64,000 bases of DNA. Origin: Lacticaseibacillus kribbianus (GTDB taxonomy: Bacteria > Bacillota > Bacilli > Lactobacillales > Lactobacillaceae). Numbering within the stretch: position 1 is the stretch's first letter; each line of letters opens with the position of its first letter. The position numbers and the translations under genes are program-made. Under the pieces are notes generated by a model. The model was not told the origin of the DNA. It saw nothing but the letters and a program-made list of their open reading frames with translations, and did no database searches. The stretch covers positions 1,364,001 through 1,428,000 of the forward strand of contig NZ_JAIPUL010000001.1 of assembly GCF_020180945.1 (NCBI RefSeq), written 5' to 3'. This document shows, piece after piece, positions 35,730-44,694 of this stretch.

Positions 35730-37160
35730 TTAATTCATGAGATTGATATCTTCTTCTTCGGTAGCGGCTGGCTTTTTGCTCGTGACAATCCAGCTCAGGA
35801 CCAAGACGATCACCATGATCGCGGTCATGAAGTAGAAGCCAAGCTTGGCGCCTTGCAGCGTCTGGTGCACGGTGTTGGCGTGCGGCGCAAACCGCGCGCC
35901 GGTCGCAAGCAGCGCGGCCATGATGGCGGTGCCCAGCGACCCGGAGTACTGCTGCAGCGTGTTGTAGGCCGCGTTACCGTCCCCCATCTGCATCGGTGCC
36001 AGCTGCTGCAAGCCGAACGTGAGCAACGTGTTGAACATCAGCGAAAAACCGACCAGGTAAACCGTGAAAATCCCCGTGATCAGCCCGACCGTCAGCCGGC
36101 TGGCCAGCAGGCTGAAGCACAGCGTGGCAATGACCAGCAGCACACTCCCGGTGCGCACCAGGTGCTTGATGCCGATCGAATCCATCAAGCGCCCTGCCAG
36201 CGGCGAAATGATTGCGGACACGATGCTACCGACCAGCAGCATTGCGCCGGCAACCATCGAGTTGGCCCCCAACGTCAGCTGGGCAAAGTTGGGCAGCAGG
36301 AACGTGAAGCCAATCCGACCGAACTGAATCAAGAAGTAGATGGTAATCGCAAGGGCGAAAAAGTGGTTCTTGAAGATGGTCACCTGCAGGATCGGGTGCT
36401 CAGATTTCAGCGACCGGATGATGAAGCCGGCGAAGGCGAGCACGGCGACGATCAGCGCCGCGATGAAGCTGACGCTGGCCGGGCCGGCCGTGCCCAGCGT
36501 GTTGGCGGCCAGGGTCAGGGCAATCAGCGCGACCAGGATCAGCGCGAACTGATCAAGGGCGAACTTGGATTTTTGGACGGGATAAGGCTGCGTCACATTT
36601 TTGGCGGCAATCAAGCACGCGATGACGCCAACCGGGACGGTGATGATGAAAATCAGCCGCCAGGTGGTGAACTGAACAATGCTGCCGCCGTAAGTGGGGC
36701 CGAGCGACGGCGCTAGGGCGATCACCATGCCGGCCAGACCGTTGAACATCCCCTGCTTGCGCTGCGGAATCTGGAGCATGATCAAGGCGAACACCAGTGG
36801 CATCGCGCAGCCGGTGCCGACCGCCTGAATGATCCGTCCGAGCAGCATGACCGGCAAGTTGGTCGCCACCGCGCATAACACCCCCCCGATGGCAAACGCC
36901 GCGCCGGCGGTCACGATGATGCTGCGCGCGGTGAAGCGAGACTGAACGTACCCGGCGATGACCATGGTGGCCGCAACCGCGAGCAGGTACGCGGTCGTGA
37001 CCCACTGGACCGCGTTCATCGAGGTATGAAACTGTTGAATCAGGGTTGGGAACGTGACGTTCATCGACGTCTCAACCAAGACCCCGCAAAAGGCCAGGCC
37101 AGTGGTGCCGAAGATGGCCAGTAAGGTCCGTGGCGTGACTTGAGATTGCTCTGTTTGCAA
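35730..37160 (-). CDS. MFS multidrug efflux protein, DHA2 type, TTG start
   Basis: The 476-residue exporter has about 14 hydrophobic segments and DHA2 signatures (ETSMNVTFPTLIQQFHTSMNAVQWVTTAYLLAVA, GRIIQAVGTGCAMPLVFALIMLQIP). The start codon is TTG at 37160, with GGAGG nine bases upstream; there is no better ATG. Transcription probably starts about 200 bases upstream, beyond a leader with several hairpins and an intrinsic terminator, so expression is likely controlled by attenuation. Confidence 0.9.
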   Translation of the reverse strand: MQTEQSQVTPRTLLAIFGTTGLAFCGVLVETSMNVTFPTLIQQFHTSMNAVQWVTTAYLLAVAATMVIAGYVQSRFTARSIIVTAGAAFAIGGVLCAVATNLPVMLLGRIIQAVGTGCAMPLVFALIMLQIPQRKQGMFNGLAGMVIALAPSLGPTYGGSIVQFTTWRLIFIITVPVGVIACLIAAKNVTQPYPVQKSKFALDQFALILVALIALTLAANTLGTAGPASVSFIAALIVAVLAFAGFIIRSLKSEHPILQVTIFKNHFFALAITIYFLIQFGRIGFTFLLPNFAQLTLGANSMVAGAMLLVGSIVSAIISPLAGRLMDSIGIKHLVRTGSVLLVIATLCFSLLASRLTVGLITGIFTVYLVGFSLMFNTLLTFGLQQLAPMQMGDGNAAYNTLQQYSGSLGTAIMAALLATGARFAPHANTVHQTLQGAKLGFYFMTAIMVIVLVLSWIVTSKKPAATEEEDINLMN

Positions 37161-37239
37161 AATATAAATCCTCCAATTTTGGGTATGTATTCAAGCTGGG
37201 AATGCTGCCCCCAGATTCGGCCGAAGCACAACCGAGAGC

Positions 37240-37265
37240 AAAAAAAATCGGCCCCTAAAGGCCGA
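37240..37265 (-). terminator. Intrinsic terminator inside the MFS leader
   Basis: On the minus strand TCGGCC / GGCCGA stem with a 6-base loop followed by eight T, located between the promoter and the coding region. Confidence 0.78.
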
Positions 37266-37267
37266 AT

Positions 37268-37402
37268 CCGAGTCTGCACTCGGGCGAGCAGTAATCCGGA
37301 ATGGCGACCGGATGACTACGATTCTGATCTCTCATGTCGAATTGACATGAGCTTGTGACTTAACCAAGGGTTATTATATCGGTTGTTTTCAGAAAATGTC
37401 AA
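37268..37402 (-). promoter_or_regulatory. Promoter and structured leader of the MFS gene
   Basis: Minus-strand TTGACA (37402-37397), 18-bp spacer, TATAAT (37378-37373). The transcript then forms hairpins at 37351-37331 (CTCATGTC/GACATGAG), 37313-37294 (ATCCGG/CCGGAT) and 37283-37268 (CCGAGT/ACTCGG) before the terminator. A 10-codon frame MSIRHERSES (37348-37316) lies in the leader but has no visible ribosome binding site. Confidence 0.7.
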
Positions 37403-37817
37403 GTTTTCCTCAAAAACGGTCCGGACCTATCGGATTCTTAGGCATCTGTCGCAGCTAGTCCACAAAATAGCATCGACGTGACAAATGTCAACTACATGCG
37501 CGGTCTGAACGAAACATCACGGATAAAGTGCTTTGAATGTAGCTTTCACCATCAAACCTCGGTTGCCACGGCGTGTGAGACCTACCAAGTGCTTCACGAC
37601 ACCTTGAAGAGCCACAACGCCCGACCGTTGTGAAAATTTCTTGTGTACTATAAGATGCTGAACCCAAATGGAAACGGCAATCCATACGCGCAAAGCATAC
37701 AAGGCAAGGAGTCTGGCACGGCGGATGCCCGGAGTGCTCAGGCCCTAGTACGATGGCTTCAGGACTCAGGCCCACATACATCTAGCATTTCTGGTTTACC
37801 ATATTTTACTAATCCAG
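37403..37817. other. Gene-poor stretch at the left edge of the mobile region
   Basis: About 415 bp. Composition falls here from GC-rich to AT-rich. Short open frames exist on both strands but none has a good start site or recognisable product; they look like decayed sequence. Confidence 0.45.
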
Positions 37818-38897
37818 TTATTCATCTAAATGAGTTATGAAATCGTCCATATACTTGTTAATTAGCTCCTCAGATATCTCTAAATTAAACTGAGAACTGA
37901 TAAATTTTGGATTATTCGCATCTAGGATGTTTAAGGCATCCTCTTTAATTCGTGGTTTTCCTCCTAAAACCACATCCCTAACGCGTATTGTCTGATAATC
38001 TTTATAAATAAATGCAAGCATATGATCTTCTAGCTTTAGATATGCCTGTGGCGTTGAAGTATTGAGTACTGCACCTGTCGAAATGTTCAAGCGCTTGGTA
38101 TCCACACCATTCACAATCAACTTATCGAGATAATCCTTTAGCATTGTTCCAATCAAGGCAATTGCGTTTTCCGCAGGTCGTTTCTTTTCTAATTCACTCG
38201 CACGCTGCTTTAACCTTGTGGAAATGTCGGCAATATCCTCAGAAGAAAGCTTATCATCATTTTGCGCATGCTGAACTTGTTTCTCTAGACGAATTGCACG
38301 CCGCTCCGAAGCAGATTTTTGTTCAGTGAGTTCAGAAACAGAGCGATTCCTTGACTCCAATTCGGTAATAACTTGACCCGATACCCATCCAATCAAGCTA
38401 GAGCCGTAATCGTTAATCACAGAATCAATTGAATGGGATAATCTTCCATCAATTTGATCAATATTTTCAATTATCTCCACCCAATTTTCACTCAAGACCT
38501 TTTGCTTGAATTGTTTATATTTAGGATCAGCCATCTGAGCGTTTCCCAATACGAAATCATCATCACGCAACTTCATCGCAAGAAATTGATCTGACAATGA
38601 AAGAACAATGACCGGCTTTCCCGAAGCGAGCGCTTGTTGATACTCCCATTCTGTATAACTAATTTCAGAATTTTCAATCAGGCTTCCATATCTCATCCCA
38701 ATGATCAATACGACCATATCAGATTCTTCAATTGTTCTTGCGATGATTTCTTGCTGCTTGCCTGTTCCGGTAAACAATTCCATTCCAACCGGAATGTGTC
38801 CTGACTTTAATATTGACATAACAACCTCGACACGCTCATCATTTAAATCCTGAAAAGTTGAAGACACAAATATTTGGTATCTACGCTTAAATTTCAT
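37818..38897 (-). CDS. DUF4062 (TIR-like) protein, possible defence gene
   Basis: The 359-residue protein begins KRRYQIFVSSTFQDLNDERVEVVMSILKSGHIPVGMELF, the canonical DUF4062 start, followed by SDMVVLIIGMRYGSL and SYTEWEYQQALASGKPVIVLSL. This domain is TIR-like and usually forms the N-terminus of signalling or NLR-like proteins. A coiled coil (about residues 190-250) and an unrecognised C-terminal domain follow. AAAGGAG precedes the ATG. It is AT-rich and stands alone beside an attachment-site sequence, typical of island cargo. Anti-phage function is an inference. Confidence 0.78.
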   Translation of the reverse strand: MKFKRRYQIFVSSTFQDLNDERVEVVMSILKSGHIPVGMELFTGTGKQQEIIARTIEESDMVVLIIGMRYGSLIENSEISYTEWEYQQALASGKPVIVLSLSDQFLAMKLRDDDFVLGNAQMADPKYKQFKQKVLSENWVEIIENIDQIDGRLSHSIDSVINDYGSSLIGWVSGQVITELESRNRSVSELTEQKSASERRAIRLEKQVQHAQNDDKLSSEDIADISTRLKQRASELEKKRPAENAIALIGTMLKDYLDKLIVNGVDTKRLNISTGAVLNTSTPQAYLKLEDHMLAFIYKDYQTIRVRDVVLGGKPRIKEDALNILDANNPKFISSQFNLEISEELINKYMDDFITHLDE

Positions 38898-38996
38898 AAG
38901 GGCTCCTTTAAGTTAATGCAACTTGTTAGATGATTAGCTATCCTAATCGCACACCACAGGTCAGGCGAATCTACTGCTTTTATATTTGCGCAACAA

Positions 38997-39024
38997 AGCC
39001 AGTCCAAATTTCTCCGGACTGGCT
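38997..39024. terminator. Hairpin, possible terminator
   Basis: AGCCAGTCC / GGACTGGCT perfect 9-bp stem. No clear T-run on either side, so it may have another role at the island end. Confidence 0.4.
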
Positions 39025-39142
39025 CTTCATGTCTTGGCAGGATTTTGGCAGGGAACCACTTGAATTCTACCTATTTCAACTCGTTTCACTCAATCGAAAA
39101 CGCCGTTAAATCAGGCTTTTCATCTCAAGTGCCACCTGCACA

Positions 39143-39154
39143 TTATTCCCATTC
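39143..39154. repeat. Attachment-site core, left copy (attL)
   Basis: ttattcccattc matches the guaA 3' end at 57279-57290. Read on the minus strand it would code DTLEWE-stop, mimicking the GuaA C-terminus TVEWE-stop. Confidence 0.75.
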
Positions 39155-39197
39155 GAGGGTATCTTCAGCAGCGCTAACCTGCGTCACTACTGGTTTT

Positions 39198-40472
39198 CTA
39201 TGCTTCAACTGCCGTTTTGGCGGGGAGTTTGGCGGGGCTTAATTGATCGTACTTCACCGCCTGATTCCCCACGAATCGCACCTGATTCTGACCCGCCGTC
39301 TTGATCGTGATGTTGCCTGCGATCTGTTCGGCGATGTCCGCATCAAGCCCGCCCCACAAGTGTGAGTAGTGCTTCAGCGTGATCTCAGGAGACGAATGCC
39401 CTAAGCGCTTGGACAACACCAGCACCGAGACGTTGAACTCATTGATGAGATACGACGCGTGACTGTGGCGCAGCCCTTTGCCTTCGACTGGGTGCACCTG
39501 CGCCAACTTGGCGTAGCGGTGAATAATCCGTGAGATCGTGGACTTGGTCATCGGCAGGCCGTCGTAGGTCATGATGAAATCATCAATCCCACCCAGCCCG
39601 AAACTCGTCTGTACCTCCCGCCAGCGCCGTAGAATTGCCACGGTGTCATCGTCGAGCGTCAAGATGCGCTTGCCGCTGTCTGTCTTCGTGTAGTCGTGGC
39701 GCTCCCAGTCATGCCGGTTCTTCATCACCAGCATGTGGTCAACGTGTAGCTGCTTCTTGGCGAGATCAACATCTCGCCACCACAGCGCCGTGCCTTCGTT
39801 GACGCGCACGCCAGTCAGGAAGTACAGCCACAACATCACGAAGTTCAGGTGACCGTAAATGTCATCAATGCAGATTTGCGCGATGACTTGTTCAAACTCA
39901 GCTTTCGTCCAGAACGGCACGCTGCTTTTGGCCTTAGGGATCGCCTTGACCCGCTTCGACACATTGCTGGACAGGTACTGCATCTGCACCGCATGGTCAA
40001 GGGACTTGCGGAAGCAGCCGAATACCAAACCAGCATAGCCTTGCGAGTAGCCCGCACCGCCGTCTTTTTCATCCGTGAGCAGCCACGTGCGGAAGTTCTG
40101 CACGTCGGTGATATCGATATCGCGCAACAGCTGGTCGCCAAAGCGGGCGATACAGATATCAAAGCTGCGATTACGGACAGCGAAGGTGCTTTCCTCCACG
40201 TCGGTTTTGTATGCTGGGATATACGCGTCTTTCATGAACTGGCAGTAGGTCATGCGAAAGTTCGTAAACCCATGCGCCTCATGATATTCACGCTTCACCC
40301 GCGTAAGTTCCTTGTTCGCCGCAAACGCAGTGTTGAATGGCATTCCTTGACTGTCCTTCCGCCCTTTCTTGCGGACGCGCTTGCCACTCATCTTATCGGT
40401 GCCCAACTCGGTTTCATAGTAGAAGTTACCTTTGGCGTCTATGAATACGCCTGGATATTTGGTTTTACTCAT
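39198..40472 (-). CDS. int: Tyrosine-type integrase of the guaA island
   Basis: The 424-residue integrase has an N-terminal arm-binding domain (KYPGVFIDAKGNFYYETELG), a SAM-like core-binding domain and the catalytic domain with R in FLTGVRVNEGTAL, HSHASYLIN after GKGLR, LGHSS and the nucleophile in LKHYSHL. The ATG at 40472 has GGAG upstream. Its stop lies 44 bp from the attL core. The 3' end of the gene contains a GGCGGGGAGTTTGGCGGGG repeat like those at both island ends. It overlaps the DUF3173 gene by 8 bp. Confidence 0.93.
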   Translation of the reverse strand: MSKTKYPGVFIDAKGNFYYETELGTDKMSGKRVRKKGRKDSQGMPFNTAFAANKELTRVKREYHEAHGFTNFRMTYCQFMKDAYIPAYKTDVEESTFAVRNRSFDICIARFGDQLLRDIDITDVQNFRTWLLTDEKDGGAGYSQGYAGLVFGCFRKSLDHAVQMQYLSSNVSKRVKAIPKAKSSVPFWTKAEFEQVIAQICIDDIYGHLNFVMLWLYFLTGVRVNEGTALWWRDVDLAKKQLHVDHMLVMKNRHDWERHDYTKTDSGKRILTLDDDTVAILRRWREVQTSFGLGGIDDFIMTYDGLPMTKSTISRIIHRYAKLAQVHPVEGKGLRHSHASYLINEFNVSVLVLSKRLGHSSPEITLKHYSHLWGGLDADIAEQIAGNITIKTAGQNQVRFVGNQAVKYDQLSPAKLPAKTAVEA

Positions 40473-40671
40473 TCTCAACAGCTCCATTCATCGGTGACCC
40501 GAGAATGGACTCAACGACAGAACGCGGCACGCGCCCTAAGTTTCGGTTGAGATACAAGGGATAACCCTTTTGTACCATCCTTTGCTTCGCTTGTCTAATA
40601 ATATTGCGCGCGGTGTGCTGCTTAAAACCTAATGCCATCAGATCTTGATAGCAGACAAAACTCTTATCCAA
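40465..40671 (-). CDS. DUF3173 protein, probable excision/directionality factor
   Basis: The 68-residue protein (VCYQDLMALGFKQHTARNIIRQAKQRMVQKGYPLY) has a helix-turn-helix-like form and sits directly before the integrase with overlapping codons. DUF3173 proteins occupy this position in ICE and IME elements of Firmicutes and are thought to aid excision. Confidence 0.8.
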   Translation of the reverse strand: MDKSFVCYQDLMALGFKQHTARNIIRQAKQRMVQKGYPLYLNRNLGRVPRSVVESILGSPMNGAVENE

Positions 40672-40748
40672 TTACGTCACTTCCTTCTCATTGATTGAAG
40701 TGAGATAATCAAACCAGATAGGACCCAAATCTTATCTGTGAAGGGTGA

Positions 40749-42029
40749 CTACTTGCTTTGGTCGGCATAGTCGCTCTTTTTTGATGTCTCACTCGGTTCT
40801 GAATCCGTCAAAACGCCGTTGCGGTGATGCTGATAGTGGTGAATCAAGTCCCAGTGGCGTTGCGTCAACTTGCCGCCGTCAATAATCGCCTTCAGCTCAG
40901 TAGTGCCATTGTACTGATCAATCAGCTGCAACATCTTCAGCGACGGCGCGACCTGCTTCTTGAGCCAACGGGTAATGTGCGCGTAACTCAATGGTTCAGG
41001 ATTGGTAGAAAGTCGCAGCTTGTCGCGATAATTGCCGATGAAAGCATCCCAGCGCGGATCTGTCGCCCACTGACTCTTCGCTTTGTGACTCGGCGTCAAA
41101 AAACGCAGGTAGCGATTGATGATGCCGAACACAACTTTCTCTGGATCATGCTCTGCCAACAAATTCTTAATTGCCGCAGCGGCGCGTTTGCGACGTAACC
41201 GGACTTCAAAGCGTGTCCGTATCGGCTGATCTTCAATCGCAATCTCAGGGTGCTTCTGGTGTTGCTCAAAAGCCTTGTCGTAAATACAGAAGTACACTTC
41301 ACTTTGCGGCGACCCCAGATACAAGGTTCTGCCCGATACCTTCCACTGCTTGGTGCGATTATCTCGGAAACCATGAAAACGTGAGGTGAATTCATCACGG
41401 TCACACTTCTCAATCAAGGTTGGTACGTCAAGCAAGCCATTGCGATCATTGATGGCGAGGTCAACTCGGGTGAAATGACCGTCAAGCGCAATGCACGTCT
41501 CTAGGAAGTCGTACCAGGTGCGATTCTGCTGGCGCAAATACGATTCAACATAGCGGCAGCCTTGGCCCTTCAGTTCAATCATTGTGCCACTGTCTTCGCT
41601 TGGATCATAACCGTCTGCATTCACATCTTGATACGGCGACAGCAACACATCGATTTCACCACATTTGAAGGTCGCCGCGTACCCGTATCGCGCCCCTTCT
41701 TTGAGATTAAAGTGATTCAGGTTAATCTGGAACAGTTCGGTCACCAGTTCTTCATAGTCGTGCGACTTGAAGGTAACGCCCAAGTAATCAATACAGACGT
41801 CAACGTTGTTCTGGCCGGTCAACGACCGCAGTGCCAATGTCAATCGCAATCGCGCTTGCTTGTTAATCGGACTCTTCCCTGTCAGCAACTGGTTCAAATG
41901 CGACCGACTATAATCAGCCGTCTTCGCTAATTGACCCTGAGTAATCTTGTGCATGCGCATCTCATCATGAAACTGGTTTAGCCAGTCGATATTCGTCATC
42001 CCGCCGACTAAGTTCAAATCTTTCAGCAT
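40749..42029 (-). CDS. mobT: MobT-type relaxase (Rep_trans family)
   Basis: The 426-residue protein has an N-terminal HTH (KITQGQLAKTADYSRSHLNQLLTGKSPINKQARLRL) followed by a Rep_trans domain (CIDYLGVTFKSHDYEELVTELF, HFTRVDLAINDRNGLLDVPTL, LYLGSPQSEVYFCIYDKAFEQ), as in Orf20 of Tn916 and NicK of ICEBs1. Such proteins nick oriT for mobilisation and rolling-circle replication. AAAGGAG precedes the ATG. An oriT-like sequence lies 110 bp upstream. No conjugation genes are present, so the element would be mobilisable rather than self-transmissible. Confidence 0.85.
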   Translation of the reverse strand: MLKDLNLVGGMTNIDWLNQFHDEMRMHKITQGQLAKTADYSRSHLNQLLTGKSPINKQARLRLTLALRSLTGQNNVDVCIDYLGVTFKSHDYEELVTELFQINLNHFNLKEGARYGYAATFKCGEIDVLLSPYQDVNADGYDPSEDSGTMIELKGQGCRYVESYLRQQNRTWYDFLETCIALDGHFTRVDLAINDRNGLLDVPTLIEKCDRDEFTSRFHGFRDNRTKQWKVSGRTLYLGSPQSEVYFCIYDKAFEQHQKHPEIAIEDQPIRTRFEVRLRRKRAAAAIKNLLAEHDPEKVVFGIINRYLRFLTPSHKAKSQWATDPRWDAFIGNYRDKLRLSTNPEPLSYAHITRWLKKQVAPSLKMLQLIDQYNGTTELKAIIDGGKLTQRHWDLIHHYQHHRNGVLTDSEPSETSKKSDYADQSK

Positions 42030-42756
42030 GTTAGCTCCTTTCGAAGCAACCTGACAGCAAAGCCACCTATCTGCCTACGCAAAGTGGCTTGCCACCGGCG
42101 CTTTCGTCCTACTTACGTGTATTTTGTCTCTAATATTTGCCCCCCTATTAGAGACCGGGGGCTTGTGGCGGCCGGCTAACGCCGACCGCCGCCGCTCGCG
42201 CTAGCGGCTTTCGCGCTGCACGCCGCGCACGGCGGCGTACGTTGCAAGACCCCTCCGGAAGGTCTGCGAGAACTTTCGCTCTCAACATATACAGACAGTT
42301 TGTGGGACACGCTTTGAAACAAAAGCTGGTACTGTAACAAACTCTTAATGTTATCGGCTTTACGCGCCGATATAGCGCATATCAATATGACCATCCGCAA
42401 TATAGATCGCGAGATTTATGAATAATAATTCTATTCCGACGCTCTCTGAAAAGGAAATACCCACACCATTGACTGCGGTCATAATATCGGTTTGGAAACC
42501 AAAAAAGGCCGACACAGTAATAGATGTCGACCATTGTAACTCTCCAATCAATCTACTCACTGCTGTTACTATTCGGTAGCCTCCCTGTTGTGGATTACAG
42601 ATACATCGTGACGGCATGCAAGAGTATCAGCATCACAGCGCTACAGCACTCATTAAGATTCATCGCACCTCGATAGGCGGCGTTGAAATCAACTAAATAG
42701 TAGCAATTCAAAACTGAGTATTTTATCTCAGGGTGTGAATAGTAAAAACTCGAATG
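42030..42756. other. Non-coding region with oriT and GC-rich block
   Basis: About 730 bp. The left part contains the oriT-like repeats (42126-42162) and a GC-rich, hairpin-prone block (42163-42260). The rest is AT-rich; a short frame at 42360-42617 has no good start and is not supported. Confidence 0.55.
42126..42162. promoter_or_regulatory. oriT-like origin of transfer
   Basis: GTCTCTAATA (42126-42135) and TATTAGAGAC (42146-42155) form a perfect 10-bp inverted repeat. Overlapping it, GCCCCC and GGGGGC arms bracket 42139-42162. On the minus strand CTAATAGGGGGG closely resembles the CTAACAGGGGGG nick region of Tn916/ICEBs1-type oriT. It lies just upstream of mobT. Confidence 0.65.
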
Positions 42757-43296
42757 TCACATCTTCGATAGTTTCGTCTCAACGGATTTAACGAAGTAAT
42801 CGCATACCACACCGTCTACCGAATTTTCCAAAGATAGTGGCACATCCAGAGCTTGGTTTGCTACATCAATAAATTTAAGCAGATAGTCAACGTCGGCGTC
42901 ATCATCACCATGTTTTTTATTAAATTCATGTGCAATATTGGCAAACAGTTTTTGCCCTTCTAAATATGACTTTTGAGCATAATCTGGCGTGTAATCTTGA
43001 AATGCGTCACGTATATCAAGACTTGGGAGATTTTCATCGGAAATAATGCAATCATTATATGCATTATAAAACTCATTGAGCCTTGCTCCAATAACGTGCT
43101 TCACTTCAGCACGAATTCTCTGTGGACAATTTAACGATCGACAAACGTGTTGCCAAAGCCGTTTTAATCCGAAGCCGGGCCAGTATTGCTCCCAGTCTTC
43201 CTTGAAGTATCCCCCTCGCCGACGATTTCGAATTAACTGCTCCAGTTTGTCAAAATCAAAGTTAGTCACTATCTGATTACGTAAGGCTTCAGGCAA
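42757..43296 (-). CDS. Hypothetical protein, island cargo
   Basis: The 179-residue protein is acidic and mostly helical; I do not recognise it. It would start at TTG 43296 with AAGGGG six bases upstream. A conserved-looking stretch is RRRGGYFKEDWEQYWPGFGLKRLWQHVCRSLNCPQR. The start is only about 60 bp from the IS30 element, so it could also be the C-terminal part of a larger gene whose 5' end was displaced. Confidence 0.5.
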   Translation of the reverse strand: MPEALRNQIVTNFDFDKLEQLIRNRRRGGYFKEDWEQYWPGFGLKRLWQHVCRSLNCPQRIRAEVKHVIGARLNEFYNAYNDCIISDENLPSLDIRDAFQDYTPDYAQKSYLEGQKLFANIAHEFNKKHGDDDADVDYLLKFIDVANQALDVPLSLENSVDGVVCDYFVKSVETKLSKM

Positions 43297-43358
43297 ATGT
43301 TTCCCCTTGTGAAATTGCGGTTTTTAGGGATTATAGCTAAACACGGCAAAATCATTTT

Positions 43359-44625
43359 CGCAAATTGCAAGAACAAGTTAGCCACTCCGTGGCACGACAC
43401 CGTGAGGCGAACTGTTACCTTTGATGAGTTGAGTTAGCTGGCTACGGCTGACTTGGCAGCTCGTCGCTGAGCTCGAGCGCGCTCAGCGATGAAGACTTCC
43501 TCGGTTGTGCGATATTTGAGTTGGCGACGAGGGAGGCGGTTGAGCCGATCTTGAGTCTCGGCGACAGCTAGTGGGCTGACAGCGTCTAAGGACTCACCTT
43601 TGGGGAAGTCTCGCCGAACCATCTTATTGTGGACCTCGTTGGTGCCGCGCTCACTGGAACGGTATGGGTGCGCATAGTACACAGTGGTCACGCCATCGAG
43701 CACCGAGTCTAGGTCGGCGAACTCAGAGCCATTGTCGGCAGTAACCGTTTTAATGACCTCGCCGTACTCCGCAACGATACCGCGCATGGCGTAGTTTACC
43801 GAATCGGCGTCGCGGCCGTCAATCAGACGCATGAACTGGAAACGTGACTTGCGTTCGATGAACGTCATAATGACACTCTCTTGACCATCACGCTTACCCA
43901 CCACTGTGTCTAGCTCGAAGTGGCCGAACTCACGGCGACTATCCACACGTTTCGGGCGCTCATCGATACTACGTCCAGTAAGCAGTCGTTTGTGCTGAGT
44001 GTTGGCCTTATGCTTGATGCGGTGGCTGGTCTTCTCCAGCAGATCAATATTCTTGATCTCCAGGAGCTGAGCATCAATGTAGTTGTACAGCGTCGTCGTA
44101 CAAACCATCTCCTCAGGTCGATAGAGCTTCTTCTTCTTGGCGCGACCAACCACGGCGTCTGGGGACCAGCCGTCTTGTTTGAAGTGTTCTGTGAAGTGGG
44201 CGATGAAGTCAGCGGCTTGGACGATCTGGAGGGGTCTGTGGCATCGCCGCCGGTTCTCTTTATAGCGAAGCTGGGCTGCCTCAGCGCTGTATTCAGTGCG
44301 ATACACACGCTTGCCATTGACCTTCTGGACCTGATCGATTTGGCCTCGGTTTAGCTCGTTGGCGACGGTTTGCCGGCAGATACCAAGTATGCGTGCAATT
44401 TCTCGATTTGACTTCTCCTCTCCATGAAGTGCAGCGATTTTTCCACGTTCGAAAGCAGTCAGATGGTGACCTTTGGTGTGAGACATGATATTCTGTTCTT
44501 GCATCAAGACGATACCTCTTTCATTAATTGTGTAGGAACTTTAATGATAACAGGTCGTATCGACTTGGTGTTTTTTATTTTGTCTGAGTGCTAACGATAG
44601 TGGCTAACTTGATTGTAAAACGCGG
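43359..44625 (-). mobile_element. IS30-family insertion sequence, second type
   Basis: About 1.27 kb with inverted ends sharing AAGTTAGCCACT and flanked by 14-bp direct repeats ggcaaaatcatttt (43345-43358 and 44626-44639). Without the IS the target reads as a palindrome CGGCAAAATcATTTTGCCG. Ends may be off by one base. Confidence 0.8.
43434..44504 (-). CDS. IS30-family transposase
   Basis: The 356-residue DDE transposase has an N-terminal HTH (HLTAFERGKIAALHGEEKSNREIARILGICRQTVANEL) and catalytic motifs FELDTVVGKRD, TADNGSEFAD and SSERGTNEVHNKMVRRDFPKG. ATG at 44504 with GAGG about 9 bases upstream. It is only distantly related to the IS30 transposase at 5429, so two different IS30 types are present. 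Confidence 0.95.
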   Translation of the reverse strand: MQEQNIMSHTKGHHLTAFERGKIAALHGEEKSNREIARILGICRQTVANELNRGQIDQVQKVNGKRVYRTEYSAEAAQLRYKENRRRCHRPLQIVQAADFIAHFTEHFKQDGWSPDAVVGRAKKKKLYRPEEMVCTTTLYNYIDAQLLEIKNIDLLEKTSHRIKHKANTQHKRLLTGRSIDERPKRVDSRREFGHFELDTVVGKRDGQESVIMTFIERKSRFQFMRLIDGRDADSVNYAMRGIVAEYGEVIKTVTADNGSEFADLDSVLDGVTTVYYAHPYRSSERGTNEVHNKMVRRDFPKGESLDAVSPLAVAETQDRLNRLPRRQLKYRTTEEVFIAERARAQRRAAKSAVAS

Positions 44626-44694
44626 GGCAAAATCATTTTGCCGTAGGAACGAGATGAGGTTGTAACAGTAGTGGCCAGTATCTTCTAGCCCTAC

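Larger units (their letters stand above)
38898..39197. other. Junction between two stacked islands
   Basis: The 300-bp stretch holds a 9-bp perfect hairpin (38997-39024), a repeat TTGGCAGGATTTTGGCAGGG (39034-39053), the 19-mer cgaaaacgccgttaaatca (39095-39113) and the core ttattcccattc (39143-39154). The last three recur in the same order next to guaA at 57168-57290. Confidence 0.75.

Noticed and set aside
37488-37781. Minus-strand frames left of the DUF4062 gene
   Set aside because: Two overlapping frames code in the same DNA, neither with a ribosome binding site nor a recognisable domain; likely decayed DNA.
42360-42617. 85-codon minus-strand frame in the oriT region
   Set aside because: No ribosome binding site and no family resemblance; the region is better explained as non-coding.
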